Shown here: positions 19,865 to 29,186 of the stretch, piece by piece
Layout of the letters: every line of letters begins with the position of its first letter
Position numbering within the stretch: position 1 is the stretch's first letter
From: Salinicola tamaricis
Lineage (GTDB): Bacteria > Pseudomonadota > Gammaproteobacteria > Pseudomonadales > Halomonadaceae
Length of the DNA stretch: 64,000 bases
Assembly: GCF_003006155.1 (NCBI RefSeq)
Contig: NZ_CP023559.1
Coordinates: 2,728,001-2,792,000 of the forward strand
Reading direction: 5' to 3'
Position numbers and translations under genes: made by a program
The notes under the pieces: generated by a model
The model's database searches: none
What the model was told of the DNA's origin: nothing
What the model saw: only the letters and a program-made list of their open reading frames with translations

Positions 19865-20614
19865 ATGACCCAGGTGCAGTTCGACTTCAGCGCCAGCGTG
19901 GTGATGATCACCGGCGCGGCCAACGGTATCGGGCGCGAGCTGGCCCAGCGCTTCGCCGCCGCCGGCGCCAGTCTGGTGCTCGTCGACAAGAGCGCCGAGG
20001 TCGAGGCCGTGGCCTCGGGGCTGGCAGGGGAGCCCCTGGCCGCGGTGCTCGACATTACCGATGAGGCCGGCGTCGAGGCGCTGGTCGAACGCGCCGTGGC
20101 GCACTTCGGGCGTCTCGACGTACTGGTCAACAACGCGGGTATCGGCCCGCTGGCGGCGGCCGAGGCGATGGAGACCGCGCTGTGGGACGCGACCCAGGCG
20201 GTCAACCTGCGCGGGGTCTTCTTCGGCTGCCGCGCGGTGGGGCGGCAGATGCTGGCGGCGGGCTACGGGCGCATCGTCAACCTTGCCTCCCAGGCCGCCA
20301 GCGTCGGGCTCGAGGGGCATCTCGCCTACTGCACCAGCAAGTCCGGCGTGCTGGGGCTGACCCGCACCCTGGCGCTGGAGTGGGGGCCGCGCGGCATCAC
20401 CGTCAATGCGGTGTCGCCGACCGTGGTCGACACCGAGCTGGGACGCTACGGCTGGGCCGGTGAGAAGGGCGAGCGGATGAAGGCGCTGATTCCGACCCGG
20501 CGCTTCGCCACGCCGGCCGAGATTGCCCATGGGGTGATGTTCCTGGCCTCCAGAGAGGCGGCGATGATCAACGGTGCCGATCTGCGCATCGACGGCGGCT
20601 ACACCGCGTGCTGA
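19865..20614 (+). CDS. Second SDR dehydrogenase of the polyol operon
   Basis: 249 residues, NAD(P)-dependent. Glycine motif TGAANGIG, NNAGIG, catalytic segment HLAYCTSKSGVLGL and a C-terminal INGADLRIDGGYTAC are intact. It differs clearly from the first SDR and probably oxidises a different polyol or sugar, for example galactitol, altritol or threitol. It follows the GatZ-like gene by 11 bases. The substrate is unresolved. Confidence 0.85.
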   Translation: MTQVQFDFSASVVMITGAANGIGRELAQRFAAAGASLVLVDKSAEVEAVASGLAGEPLAAVLDITDEAGVEALVERAVAHFGRLDVLVNNAGIGPLAAAEAMETALWDATQAVNLRGVFFGCRAVGRQMLAAGYGRIVNLASQAASVGLEGHLAYCTSKSGVLGLTRTLALEWGPRGITVNAVSPTVVDTELGRYGWAGEKGERMKALIPTRRFATPAEIAHGVMFLASREAAMINGADLRIDGGYTAC

Positions 20615-20665
20615 TACCTCGCGCCCTGATGCGGCGCCTGCGGATTCAGCCCCTGCAGCGTCATC

Positions 20666-20694
20666 GCCTGTCGGTACTTTGCCTGTCGGTACTT
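20666..20694. repeat. Short tandem repeat upstream of the FrcK-like kinase
   Basis: Two near-identical 14-15 bp units (GCCTGTCGGTACTT) followed by a degenerate third, 30-65 bases before the start of the next gene. It is another spacer minisatellite of the kind found elsewhere in the window. Confidence 0.65.
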
Positions 20695-20730
20695 GCCTGC
20701 TGAGGCATCGCCTAATGAGAGGAGAGACGC

Positions 20731-21607
20731 ATGTCGATCACGCCTGATGCCGAGTGCCCGGCGCTGCCCATGTCGCCATCGCTGGAAGTGATGGCCGAGC
20801 GCGTGCTGGCGGCTTCCCGTGCCGAGCGGCGCACTCTGGTTGCCATTGCCGGGCCGCCGGCGGCGGGCAAGTCGACCCTCGCCGAGGCGCTGTGTGCGCG
20901 CATCGATGCGCTGCGTCCGGGCTATGTCGCGCTGGTGCCGATGGATGGCTATCACTTCGACAACGCGGTGCTGATCCCCCAGGGCCAGCTCGATATCAAG
21001 GGCGCGCCGGAGACCTTCGATGTCGCCGGGCTGAGCCACGACCTGGCCAGGTTGCGGCGTGACGACGGCCCGGTGGCGGTACCGCTGTTCGATCGCCCCC
21101 TCGATCTCGCTCGGGCGCGGCGTGCGCGGCTGATCCAGCCCGGCCACCGGCTGGTACTGGTCGAAGGCAACTATCTGCTGCTCGACCGCGCCCTGGCGCG
21201 CGCTGCGCTCGTTCTTCGACCTCACGCTATTCATCGATGTCCCCGATGCAGTGCTTGTCGAGCGGCTGCTGCAGCGCTGGCACGATCTCGGCCAGGACGC
21301 GGCGGAGGCGATCAGGCGTACCCATGCCAAGGACATGCTCAACGCCCAGCTGATCAAGGATCACTCGGTGGCGCCGGACTGGCACTGGCACTTTCTGGCC
21401 GGCACGTCGGACGCACTCGAGACCTCGGGCTCGCCTGCTACCGCTGATTCCCCCGCGATACCGGATTCACCCGGCACCTCGATTGACGCCGAGCCGCCGA
21501 TTCATCCCGACCCCGCGTCGCGCGGGTCGTACGCACGCTCAAGCCCCTGCGCCGCCGGGCGCGCGGCAATACGGATTCAGGCCATGGCCGGCTCAAGGAG
21601 GCCCCCG
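20731..21607 (+). CDS. FrcK-like P-loop kinase, frame slip, 3' end unclear
   Basis: Nucleoside/nucleotide-kinase-family P-loop protein like FrcK of rhizobial fructose uptake operons. Walker A AIAGPPAAGKSTLAEAL, the segment MDGYHFDNAVL and KGAPETFDVAGL are conserved. A slip near 21205 moves the frame to DVPDAVLVERLLQRW and RTHAKDMLNAQLIKDHS, which completes the kinase near 21410. No stop follows in that frame: it runs through a Pro/Ser/Ala-rich segment into the mannitol dehydrogenase. A second slip probably hides the stop; one frame stops at 21447. Confidence 0.7.
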
Positions 21608-23083
21608 ATGACCGCACTCAAACAAGCCAATCTGACGCAGCTCGATGACGCCGTTGCTACCCCCAGCTATCCGCGTGATCGGATCACGCCGGGGATCGTT
21701 CACTTCGGCGTCGGCGGCTTTCACCGCGCCCACCAGGCGATGTATCTCGACACCCTGATGAATCGCGGCGACGCCCTCGACTGGGGTATCGTCGGGGTCG
21801 GCGTGATGCCGGGCGACAAGCGTATGCAGGCGGCGCTGGCGGCGCAGGATCACCTCTATACGCTGGTGGTCAAGCACCCTGACGGTGAGTACCAGCCGCG
21901 GGTGATCGGCTCGATCATCGACTATCTCTATGCCCCGGACGATATCGAGACGGTGCTCGAGACCCTGGCCGATCCGCGCATCCGCATCGTGTCGCTGACG
22001 GTCACCGAGGGCGGCTACAACTTCCACCATGTCACCGGCGAGTTCGATCTCGACAACGCCGATGTGCAGCATGACCTGGCATCACCGCAGACGCCGCGGA
22101 CCACCTTCGGCATCGTCATCGAGGCGCTGGCGCGGCGCCGGGCACGTGACATCGCGCCGTTCACGCTGATGTCCTGCGACAACATCCAGGGCAACGGCGA
22201 GGTCGCGCACAAGATGTTCGTCGCCTATGCCCGTGCCCGCGACCCCGAGCTCGGCGCCTGGGTCGAGGCCGAGGTGCGCTTTCCCAATTCGATGGTCGAC
22301 CGCATCACGCCGGTCACCACCGCCGCCGACATCGACGAGATCGCCGAGCGCTTCGGCCTCGAGGATCGCTGGCCGGTGGTGTGCGAGCCCTTCACCCAGT
22401 GGGTGCTGGAGGACCACTTCAGCCTTGGCCGGCCGGCCTTCGAGACGGTCGAGGTGCAGGTGGTCGAGGACGTCATTCCCTATGAATTGATGAAGCTGCG
22501 CTTGCTCAACGCCAGCCATCAGGCGCTGACCTACTTCGGCTATCTGGCAGGCTACCGCTACGCCCACGAGGTGTGTCAGGATCGAACCTTCGTCGATTTC
22601 CTGCTCGCCTACATGAACCGCGAGGCGACGCCGACGCTCTCACCGGTGCCGGGGGTCGATCTCGACGCCTACAAGCACACGCTGATCGCGCGTTTCGCCA
22701 ACCCGGAGATCAAGGACACCCTGGCGCGGCTCTGCGCGGAGAGTTCGGATCGCATCCCCAAGTGGCTGGTGCCGGTGATTCGTGAGCGGCTGGCCCAGGA
22801 TGGCGATATCCGGCTCAGCGCGGCGGTGGTCGCCAGCTGGGCGCGTTATGCCGAAGGGGTCGACGAGCAGGGCGAGCCGATCGAGGTGGTCGACCGGCTC
22901 AAGGCGTCGCTGATGGCGATCGCCCAGCGCAACCGCGACGAGCCCACGGCGTTCATCGAGAACCGCCAACTGTTCGGCGATCTGGCCGATGACGAGCGCT
23001 TTCGTGCGGCTTACCTCGACGCCCTGGAACGGCTGCACCGCGATGGCGCCCGCGCCTGCGTCGAGCATCTGATCGGCGCGTGA
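21608..23083 (+). CDS. mtlK: Mannitol 2-dehydrogenase
   Basis: 491 residues, polyol-specific long-chain dehydrogenase of the mannitol dehydrogenase/fructuronate reductase family. It oxidises D-mannitol to D-fructose with NAD. The N-terminal Rossmann part reads ITPGIVHFGVGGFHRAHQAM. The catalytic region includes KLRLLNASHQALTYFGYLAG with the conserved Lys and Asn-His. The start at 21608 is chosen because AAGGAGG lies 8 bases upstream, although the same frame is open far upstream. It follows the FrcK-like kinase and precedes xylulokinase. Confidence 0.92.
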   Translation: MTALKQANLTQLDDAVATPSYPRDRITPGIVHFGVGGFHRAHQAMYLDTLMNRGDALDWGIVGVGVMPGDKRMQAALAAQDHLYTLVVKHPDGEYQPRVIGSIIDYLYAPDDIETVLETLADPRIRIVSLTVTEGGYNFHHVTGEFDLDNADVQHDLASPQTPRTTFGIVIEALARRRARDIAPFTLMSCDNIQGNGEVAHKMFVAYARARDPELGAWVEAEVRFPNSMVDRITPVTTAADIDEIAERFGLEDRWPVVCEPFTQWVLEDHFSLGRPAFETVEVQVVEDVIPYELMKLRLLNASHQALTYFGYLAGYRYAHEVCQDRTFVDFLLAYMNREATPTLSPVPGVDLDAYKHTLIARFANPEIKDTLARLCAESSDRIPKWLVPVIRERLAQDGDIRLSAAVVASWARYAEGVDEQGEPIEVVDRLKASLMAIAQRNRDEPTAFIENRQLFGDLADDERFRAAYLDALERLHRDGARACVEHLIGA

Positions 23084-23128
23084 TACGCGATACCCCGGAC
23101 CCGTGGAAACAGAGACAAGGAAACCAGC

Positions 23129-24618
23129 ATGTACATCGGCGTGGATTGCGGCACTCAGAGCACCAAGGTGGTGCTGGTCGACGGCGCGGACGGGCGGATC
23201 ATCGGTGAAGCGTCTCGGCCCCACGCGTTGGATCAGGGCGACAACGGGCGCCGTGAGCAGCGCGTCGAGAGCTGGACCGAGGCCTTTCGTGGCGCCCTCG
23301 GCGACGCTCTGACGCAGGCCGGGGTCGACGGTCGTGAGGTGCGCGCGATCGGCATCTCCGGCCAGCAGCACGGCATGGTAGCGCTGGATGCCGAGGGTAT
23401 GGCGGTGCATCCGGCCAAGCTGTGGAACGATACCGAGACCGCGGCCTGGAACGCGGATTTGATCGAACGGCTCGGCGGCGAGGCGGGCTGCCTCGACAAG
23501 CTGGGCCTGGTGCTACAGACCGGATACACCGCCTCCAAGATCGCCTGGCTGCGCGAGACCCACCCGCAGGCCTACGCGCGCATCGCCACGCTGCTGCTGC
23601 CGCATGACTATCTCAACTTCTGGCTCACCGGCGAGCGCGTGGCCGAGGCCGGCGATGCCTCCGGTACCGGCTACTTCGACACCCGCAACCGTCAGTGGCG
23701 CCACGACGTGTTCGCCGTCATCGCCCCGGAGCTCGACCCCGCTCAGGTGCTGCCGCGGCTGATCGACTCGCGCGAGGCGGCCGGCACGGTGCGCCCCGAG
23801 CTCGCCCGTGAGCTGGGCCTGGGCGAGGACGTGCTGGTCGCCAGCGGTGGCGGCGACAATATGATGGGCGCGATCGGCACCGGCAACATCGTGCCCGGCC
23901 GGGTGACCATCAGCCTCGGCACCTCGGGCACCATCGCGGTCCATTCGCCGGAGCCGGTGGTGCCCGACAACGCCATGGTGGCCAACTTCTGCGCCAGCCA
24001 CGCCGGCTGGTTGCCGCTGATCTGCACCATGAACGTGACCTCCGCCACCACCACTATGCGTGAGCTGGTGGGGCTCGATATCGCCGGCTTCAATCGTGCA
24101 GTGGAGCGTGCCGAGCCGGGCGCCGGCGGTGTCACCCGCTGCCGTTCTTCAGCGGCGAGCGGGTACCGGCGCTGCCCCAGGCCCACGCCAGCCTGCACGG
24201 CCTCACCAGCCTCAACACAAGCCCCGACAACCTGTGTCGCGCGGCGGTGGAGAGCGCCACCTTCGGCCTGCGCTACGGGCTCGAGCTGCTGGGGCCGCTG
24301 GCCGATCGAGCGACCCAGGTGCGCCTGGTCGGCGGTGGCGCCAAGAGCGCGGTGTGGCGTCAGATCGTCGCTGACGTGCTGGATGTGGAGGTGGTGTGTC
24401 CGGTGGTGACCGAGGCCGCCGCCTTCGGCGGTGCGATCCAGGCGCGCTGGTGCGATCGGCGCCAGGGTGAGGTCGATCTCGCCGCGTTGTGCCAGGACTG
24501 GGTGGCGCTGGACGAGAGCACGCTGACGCGGCCACGCCCTGAGGTGGTGGCGCGCTATCACACGATCTATCGCCACTATCGCGAGACCCTGGCGGCGCAG
24601 TACGCGATCGCCGATTGA
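23129..24618 (+). CDS. xylB: Xylulokinase, one frame slip
   Basis: Phosphorylates D-xylulose (formed from arabitol or xylitol) to xylulose 5-phosphate. The FGGY-family N-terminus MYIGVDCGTQSTKVVLVDG, the QQHGMV segment near residue 79 and GYTASKIAWLRE are typical of XylB. The frame slips near 24130 (GAGGVT then LPFFSGERVPALP) and continues to IRHYRETLAAQYAIAD-like C-terminus at 24618. About 496 residues, normal. Co-location with mannitol dehydrogenase and transaldolase shows the operon also handles pentitols and feeds the pentose phosphate pathway. Confidence 0.88.
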
Positions 24619-24730
24619 GCCTGCCGGATCGAGGTGTGATCGCACGGCGAGTCCGGCGGATCAGTGTTATCCTTTAGGGATTGGGATTGCGAAGGGGTGC
24701 AATCCACACATCAAGACGATGGAGCGATTC

Positions 24731-25685
24731 ATGACACAGCAGCTCGACTCTCTCAAACAGCTTTCCATGGTCGTGGCCGACACCGGCGATCTCGACGCCA
24801 TCCGGCGCTATCAGCCGCACGATGCCACGACCAATCCGTCTTTGATTCTCAAGGCCTTCGATCTCGACGGCTATCAGGACCTGATCGACGAGACCCTGGC
24901 TGCGGTGAAGTCCGAGGTCTCCGACCCCGATGCGCGCATCGAAGAGGCGGTCGACCGGCTGTCGGTAGCGATGGGCACCGAGATCACCAAGATCGTGCCG
25001 GGGCGCGTCTCCACCGAAGTCGCGCCAAGCTCTCCTTCGATGAGGCGGCCAGCATCGACAAGGCCCATCACCTGATCTCGCTCTACGAGAAGCAGGGGGT
25101 CTCCAAGGATCGCGTGTTGATCAAGCTCGCTTCCACCTGGGAAGGCATCCGCGCCGCCGAGAAGCTCGAGAAAGAGGTATCAACTGCAACCTGACGCTGC
25201 TCTTCTCCGATGCCCAGGCGCGTGCCTGCTTCGAAGCCGGGGTGTTCTTGATCTCACCCTTCGTGGGCCGTGTCACCGACTGGTACAAGAAGGCCACCGG
25301 TACCGAATCCTACGCGCCGGACGAAGACCCGGGGGTCAAGTTCGTGCGTGGCGTCTGCGACTATGCCAGCCGCTACGGCTACCAGACCGTGGTGATGGGC
25401 GCCAGTTTCCGCAACACCGACCAGATCCTGGCGCTGGCGGGCTGCAATCGCCTGACCATCTCGCCGGCACTGCTGGAAGAGCTCTCCTCCACCGAGGGCG
25501 AGGTGACGCGCAAGGTCACCGATCAGAGCGATCGCGCCGAGCACCCCGGCCGGATCGGCGAAGCCCAGTTCCGCTGGGAGCACAACGAAGATGCCATGGC
25601 GACCGAGAAGCTCGCCGAAGGCATTCGCAACTTCGCCGCCGACCAGAAGAAGCTCGAAGGGCTGCTGGCCAAGCGCCTCGGCTGA
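24731..25685 (+). CDS. tal: Transaldolase, two frame slips
   Basis: TalB-type enzyme interconverting sedoheptulose 7-phosphate and fructose 6-phosphate. The start [20 protein letters not shown] and [12 protein letters not shown] are canonical, as are the Schiff-base Lys region [13 protein letters not shown] and the block [19 protein letters not shown]. Slips near 25018 and 25178 link three frames, ending LAKRLG at 25685. About 317 residues, normal. It is the last gene before a strong terminator and links the kinases to central metabolism. Confidence 0.9.
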
Positions 25686-25712
25686 TACGTCTTGTCGCGT
25701 TCAAGACCCACG

Positions 25713-25739
25713 ACACCCGGCCATGTGCCGGGTGTTTTG
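25713..25739 (+). terminator. Rho-independent terminator of the polyol operon
   Basis: A 9-bp stem ACACCCGGC (25713-25721) with GCCGGGTGT (25727-25735), loop CATGT, then TTTTGC. It lies 27 bases after the transaldolase stop. Confidence 0.9.
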
Positions 25740-25768
25740 CTATGTGCGCCAATAGCGTGGTTGGCTCA

Positions 25769-26872
25769 CTACCCCAGTATTCGCCGGTAGCGCTCGGTAT
25801 AGCGTGGCCAGGCCTCGGGGTTGAGCAGGCGCGGCGGTACCTGGCCATCCAGGGTCGCGATCAGTTGCTCCGCCGCCCAGGTGGCGATGTTGCGCCGTGC
25901 TTCCCGCGTCACCCCGGCGGTGTGGTAGGTCGCCATGACGTTGGGCAGTTGCAATAGCGGGTGGTCCCGCGGCGGCGGCTCGACGTCCCACACATCGATG
26001 CCGGCGCCGGCCAGATGCCCGCTCTCGAGTGCTGCCGTCAGCGCCGCTTCCGAATGGATGCCGCCGCGCGCCGTGGTGACGAACAGCGCCCCCGGTTTCA
26101 TCGCGGCGAAGGCGCGCGCGTCGAAGAGATCCAGGGTGTCAGCCTGGCGCGGGCAGTGCAGCGAGACGATGTCCGACTCGGCCAGCAGCACCGGTAGCGT
26201 CACCGGACGCGCGCCGCGTTGGCGAATCGTCTCGGCGTCGAGTAGCGGGTCATGGGCGATCACGTCCAGGCCGAAGGCCCGCGCCAGCTCGGCGACACGC
26301 CGTCCGATATGGCCGATCCCCACCAAACCCAGGGTCTTGCCGTAGAGCTCTCGACCCATCAGATCCTCACGCGAGAACTCGCCGCCGCGCCGCAGGCGAT
26401 GATCGCTCTCGGCAAGGCGCTTGTTGACGCCGAGCATCAATCCGAGGGTGTGCTCGGCGACCGACTGGGCGTTGGCGCCCGCCTGATTCATGACCAGCAC
26501 GCCGGCCCGAGTGCACGCCTCGACATCCACGGTGTCGTAGCCGGAGCCGGAGGTCGAGACGCAGAGTAGATTGGGCGTGTGGGCCAGGAGCTTCGCGTCG
26601 GCGAACCAGCGGGCGGGAGTTTCATCCTTGGCCGAGGAGACCTGATAGGCATGGACCTGGCGCAGGGTGTCGGCGTGATCCTCGGGGGCGCTGGCCACGG
26701 GAAGGGTGGTCAGGGCGATGTCCGGGCGGTCGGCATAGCGCTGCTGCATCGAGACGTCGTACCACACGTCGAGCCGGAACACCGACCGGTGACCGGAGCG
26801 TTGCCGAGCCGATGATGGAGTGGTGTGAGTTCGGAGTGCTGGGTCAAGGCTCGGTCCTCTATGGCTGATCAT
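25769..26872 (-). CDS. D-2-hydroxyacid dehydrogenase
   Basis: NAD(P)-dependent dehydrogenase of the phosphoglycerate dehydrogenase type. Dinucleotide motif GLVGIGHIGRRVAELA, catalytic Arg in TTARGGIH, Glu in DVWDVEPPPRDHP and His in ATYHTAGVT are present. The N-terminal 30 residues before VFRLDVWYDVSMQQRY look unlike the family; a slip near 26785 or the GTG at 26782 may give the true start. It overlaps the upstream FMN-dehydrogenase gene by 14 bases, so it belongs to that operon. It probably interconverts a 2-hydroxy and a 2-oxo acid in the same pathway. Confidence 0.83.
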   Translation of the reverse strand: MISHRGPSLDPALRTHTTPSSARQRSGHRSVFRLDVWYDVSMQQRYADRPDIALTTLPVASAPEDHADTLRQVHAYQVSSAKDETPARWFADAKLLAHTPNLLCVSTSGSGYDTVDVEACTRAGVLVMNQAGANAQSVAEHTLGLMLGVNKRLAESDHRLRRGGEFSREDLMGRELYGKTLGLVGIGHIGRRVAELARAFGLDVIAHDPLLDAETIRQRGARPVTLPVLLAESDIVSLHCPRQADTLDLFDARAFAAMKPGALFVTTARGGIHSEAALTAALESGHLAGAGIDVWDVEPPPRDHPLLQLPNVMATYHTAGVTREARRNIATWAAEQLIATLDGQVPPRLLNPEAWPRYTERYRRILG

Positions 26873-28133
26873 GCTGTGTGCGATCGGTGTGGGGCTCGCG
26901 GGCGGAGGTTGCGGTGGGCTGGGTCAGGCCGCGTTCGCCCAGCATCGTCAGCGCGGCCAGGTGATCCCGGCCTAGCTGATCCAGTCGGGTGATGCCCAGC
27001 AGCGCCATGTCACGCCGGATTTCGGCCTGCATGAGGTCGATGGCGTGGGCCACACCCGCCTCGCCGCCCACGGCGGCGGCGTAGGCGAAGGGGCGACCGA
27101 TGAACACGAAGGCGGCCCCCAGCGCCATGGCCTTGAGTACATCGGTGCCGCGCCGAAAGCCGCTGTCGATCATGACCGGCAGATCACCGGCGGTGGCGAG
27201 GATGCCCGGCAGCGCGCGCAGCGGCGAGAGGGCGCCGTCCAGCTGGCGGCCGCCGTGGTTGGAAACGATCAGCGCATCCACGCCGAGCACCCTGGCGCGG
27301 GCCGCGTCCGCCGGGTGCAGCACGCTCTTGAGCACCAGGCGACCCGGCCAGCGTTCGCGAATGAACGCGAGATCGTCCCAGTTCAGGTGGCCGCGGTCGG
27401 AGATATCGCGATTGACATGGGGTGAGAAGATCGGCGCGCCGCGCGAGGCGTAGTTGTTCTCGAAGTGGGGCATGCCGTGTCGCATCAGCGTGCGCAGGAA
27501 GGTGTCGCACAGCCAGCCGGGATGCGAGAGCCCATCCCAGGCGAGCCTGAGCGAGGGCTTCAGCGGTGAGGAGAAGCCCGCCCGGCGGAGATTGTCCGGG
27601 TTGGTGGCAACCGGCGTATCCAGGGTGATCACCAAGGTGGTGAAGCCCGCGGCCTGGACACGTGATATCAGCGCCTCGATGGTCTCCCGGCCGGCGGGGA
27701 GATAGGCCTGGAACCAGGTCGACTCGTCTTGGCCGCCGATGGTTTCCATGCGGATCAGCGACGAGCCGCTCATGATCATGGGAATGTCTGCGGCGCGTGC
27801 CGCATCGGCCAGCACCACATCGGCCCGGTAGGCCCACAAGGCGCCGAGCCCCATCGGCGCGATACCGAAGGGCGACGCCATCGGCAGGCCCAGCAGCGTC
27901 GTCTCCTGGGTAACCCGGGAGACATCCACCAGGACGCGTGGCACCAGGCCGTAGTCGTCGAAGGCGTCACGATTGGCCAGGAAGGCGCGGCCGTCCTCCG
28001 CCGCGTTGGCGATATAGGCGAAGATCGCCCGTGGCAGGTAGCGTCGCGCGGCCGCCTCGAAGTCGTGCAGATTGTGCAGGCGTGCCAGCCGCCGCTTCAC
28101 CAGCGCGTGACGCACCTGCGCCGAGATCGACAT
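26859..28133 (-). CDS. FMN-dependent alpha-hydroxy-acid dehydrogenase/oxidase
   Basis: About 424 residues from ATG 28133, preferred over ATG 28172 because GGGGGAG precedes it. TIM-barrel flavoprotein of the lactate dehydrogenase/glycolate oxidase/mandelate dehydrogenase family. MASPFGIAPMGLGALWA, VITLDTPVATNPDN and the active-site segment VSNHGGRQLDG (catalytic His) are intact, as is the FMN phosphate site DSGFRRGTDVLKAMALGA. It oxidises an L-2-hydroxy acid to the 2-oxo acid. The RraA-like aldolase upstream suggests the product is then cleaved. Confidence 0.87.
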   Translation of the reverse strand: MSISAQVRHALVKRRLARLHNLHDFEAAARRYLPRAIFAYIANAAEDGRAFLANRDAFDDYGLVPRVLVDVSRVTQETTLLGLPMASPFGIAPMGLGALWAYRADVVLADAARAADIPMIMSGSSLIRMETIGGQDESTWFQAYLPAGRETIEALISRVQAAGFTTLVITLDTPVATNPDNLRRAGFSSPLKPSLRLAWDGLSHPGWLCDTFLRTLMRHGMPHFENNYASRGAPIFSPHVNRDISDRGHLNWDDLAFIRERWPGRLVLKSVLHPADAARARVLGVDALIVSNHGGRQLDGALSPLRALPGILATAGDLPVMIDSGFRRGTDVLKAMALGAAFVFIGRPFAYAAAVGGEAGVAHAIDLMQAEIRRDMALLGITRLDQLGRDHLAALTMLGERGLTQPTATSAREPHTDRTQHDQP

Positions 28134-28168
28134 GGCGCTCCCCCTCGGCCCGGCCGGCGAGCTCGGTC

Positions 28169-28807
28169 TCACTGCAGGCCGAGCCGCGCGAGGGTGTCGC
28201 GCAGGTCGAGCAGGTCCAGCGTGCTGGCGCCCCGCTCCAGCTCGCGCCGGAAGGCCTCCTCTTTCTCTTCGCGGGCCTGGGCGGCGGTGACGACCTCATC
28301 GAGCTCAGCGGCCGCGACTACCACCACGCCATCACGATCGCCGACCACGAGGTCGCCGGGGCGAATCGAGACGCCACCGCAGACGATGGTGTCGTTGACC
28401 TTGCCCGACTGGTGCTTGTGGGTGCCCTTGATCGAAAGGCCGCGGCAGAACACCGGAAACCGGGAGTCGATGATCGCATCGGCGTCGCGCACCATGCCAT
28501 CGATGATCAGGCCGCGAATGCCCGCCAGGCTGGCGGCCAGGGTCAGGATGTCGCCCCAGGGTCCGCCTTCGGTGAAGCCCTTGGCATCGACCACCAGCAC
28601 GTCCCCCGGTTTCGCCTTGGAGATGGCGTAGTGGATCAGCAGATTGTCGCCGGGGGCGCAGTCCACGGTCAGCGCTCTGCCGGCCAGTCTCAGAGTGGGG
28701 TCGAGCGGCTTGATGCCGCAGTCCAGGGCACCGCGTTGGCCCTGGGCTTCGTGCAGCGTTGCGCTGCCCAGGGTTTTCAGCGTCTCCAGCGTGGCTTGAG
28801 AAGGCAT
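28169..28807 (-). CDS. RraA-like / HMG-CHA aldolase family protein
   Basis: 212 residues from MPSQATLETL (28807), after a GGAGAG element. Two conserved segments, GGPWGDILTLAAS and IIDGMVRDADAI, contain the Gly-Asp and Arg-Asp residues that bind the divalent metal and oxo-acid in 4-hydroxy-4-methyl-2-oxoglutarate aldolases. A possible product is pyruvate plus a second oxo-acid. RNase E inhibition (true RraA) is unlikely given the catabolic neighbours. First gene of the minus-strand operon. Confidence 0.8.
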   Translation of the reverse strand: MPSQATLETLKTLGSATLHEAQGQRGALDCGIKPLDPTLRLAGRALTVDCAPGDNLLIHYAISKAKPGDVLVVDAKGFTEGGPWGDILTLAASLAGIRGLIIDGMVRDADAIIDSRFPVFCRGLSIKGTHKHQSGKVNDTIVCGGVSIRPGDLVVGDRDGVVVVAAAELDEVVTAAQAREEKEEAFRRELERGASTLDLLDLRDTLARLGLQ

Positions 28808-29186
28808 ATCGTCGTCTCTCCGTGCGAGTGAAAAACGTCTGCTGTGCCGCGTGGCCATGGGCGTGGCGCAGACAATTTGGCTCTCCCTTTGTTAGTACAA
28901 TAAAAAAACAATATTGGAGTTTTGTCTATCCGGTCAGTCATTTTTTGGAATGAGACAAAAGTATAATTTTCTATATTTTATATTTAAAACATGTAGTTAT
29001 TTTCATTCTTGCGGATTGGAAAGACGATGCCTAAATCGGGGCTTGAGCCGGGGTGTTCGCTATGGTTCGATGATTTTGTTTTTCAGAAAGAACAATAATG
29101 AGCGGGTCGATGAGCCGCTCTGTGCCCGCGCAGCGCGCCAGGTCCAACCCACGCGAACGGCCATGGCAGCCAACCAGGAGAAGCCA
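28808..29186. promoter_or_regulatory. AT-rich divergent promoter region
   Basis: This 379-base spacer between the minus-strand hydroxy-acid operon and tctC is strongly AT-rich at 28890-29030, unlike its GC-rich surroundings. It contains TTGTTAGTACAA (28889-28900, TTGT-N4-ACAA) and an inverted pair TTTGTCT/AGACAAA around 28920-28958. A GntR regulator gene lies at the far end of the cluster and is a plausible ligand of one of these dyads. Confidence 0.55.

Noticed and set aside
21251-23083. A single 610-residue fusion protein
   Set aside because: A strong ribosome-binding site before 21608 and the normal N-terminus of mannitol dehydrogenase favour two proteins.
28169-28807. RraA, regulator of RNase E
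   Set aside because: It keeps aldolase metal and substrate residues and is in a catabolic operon.
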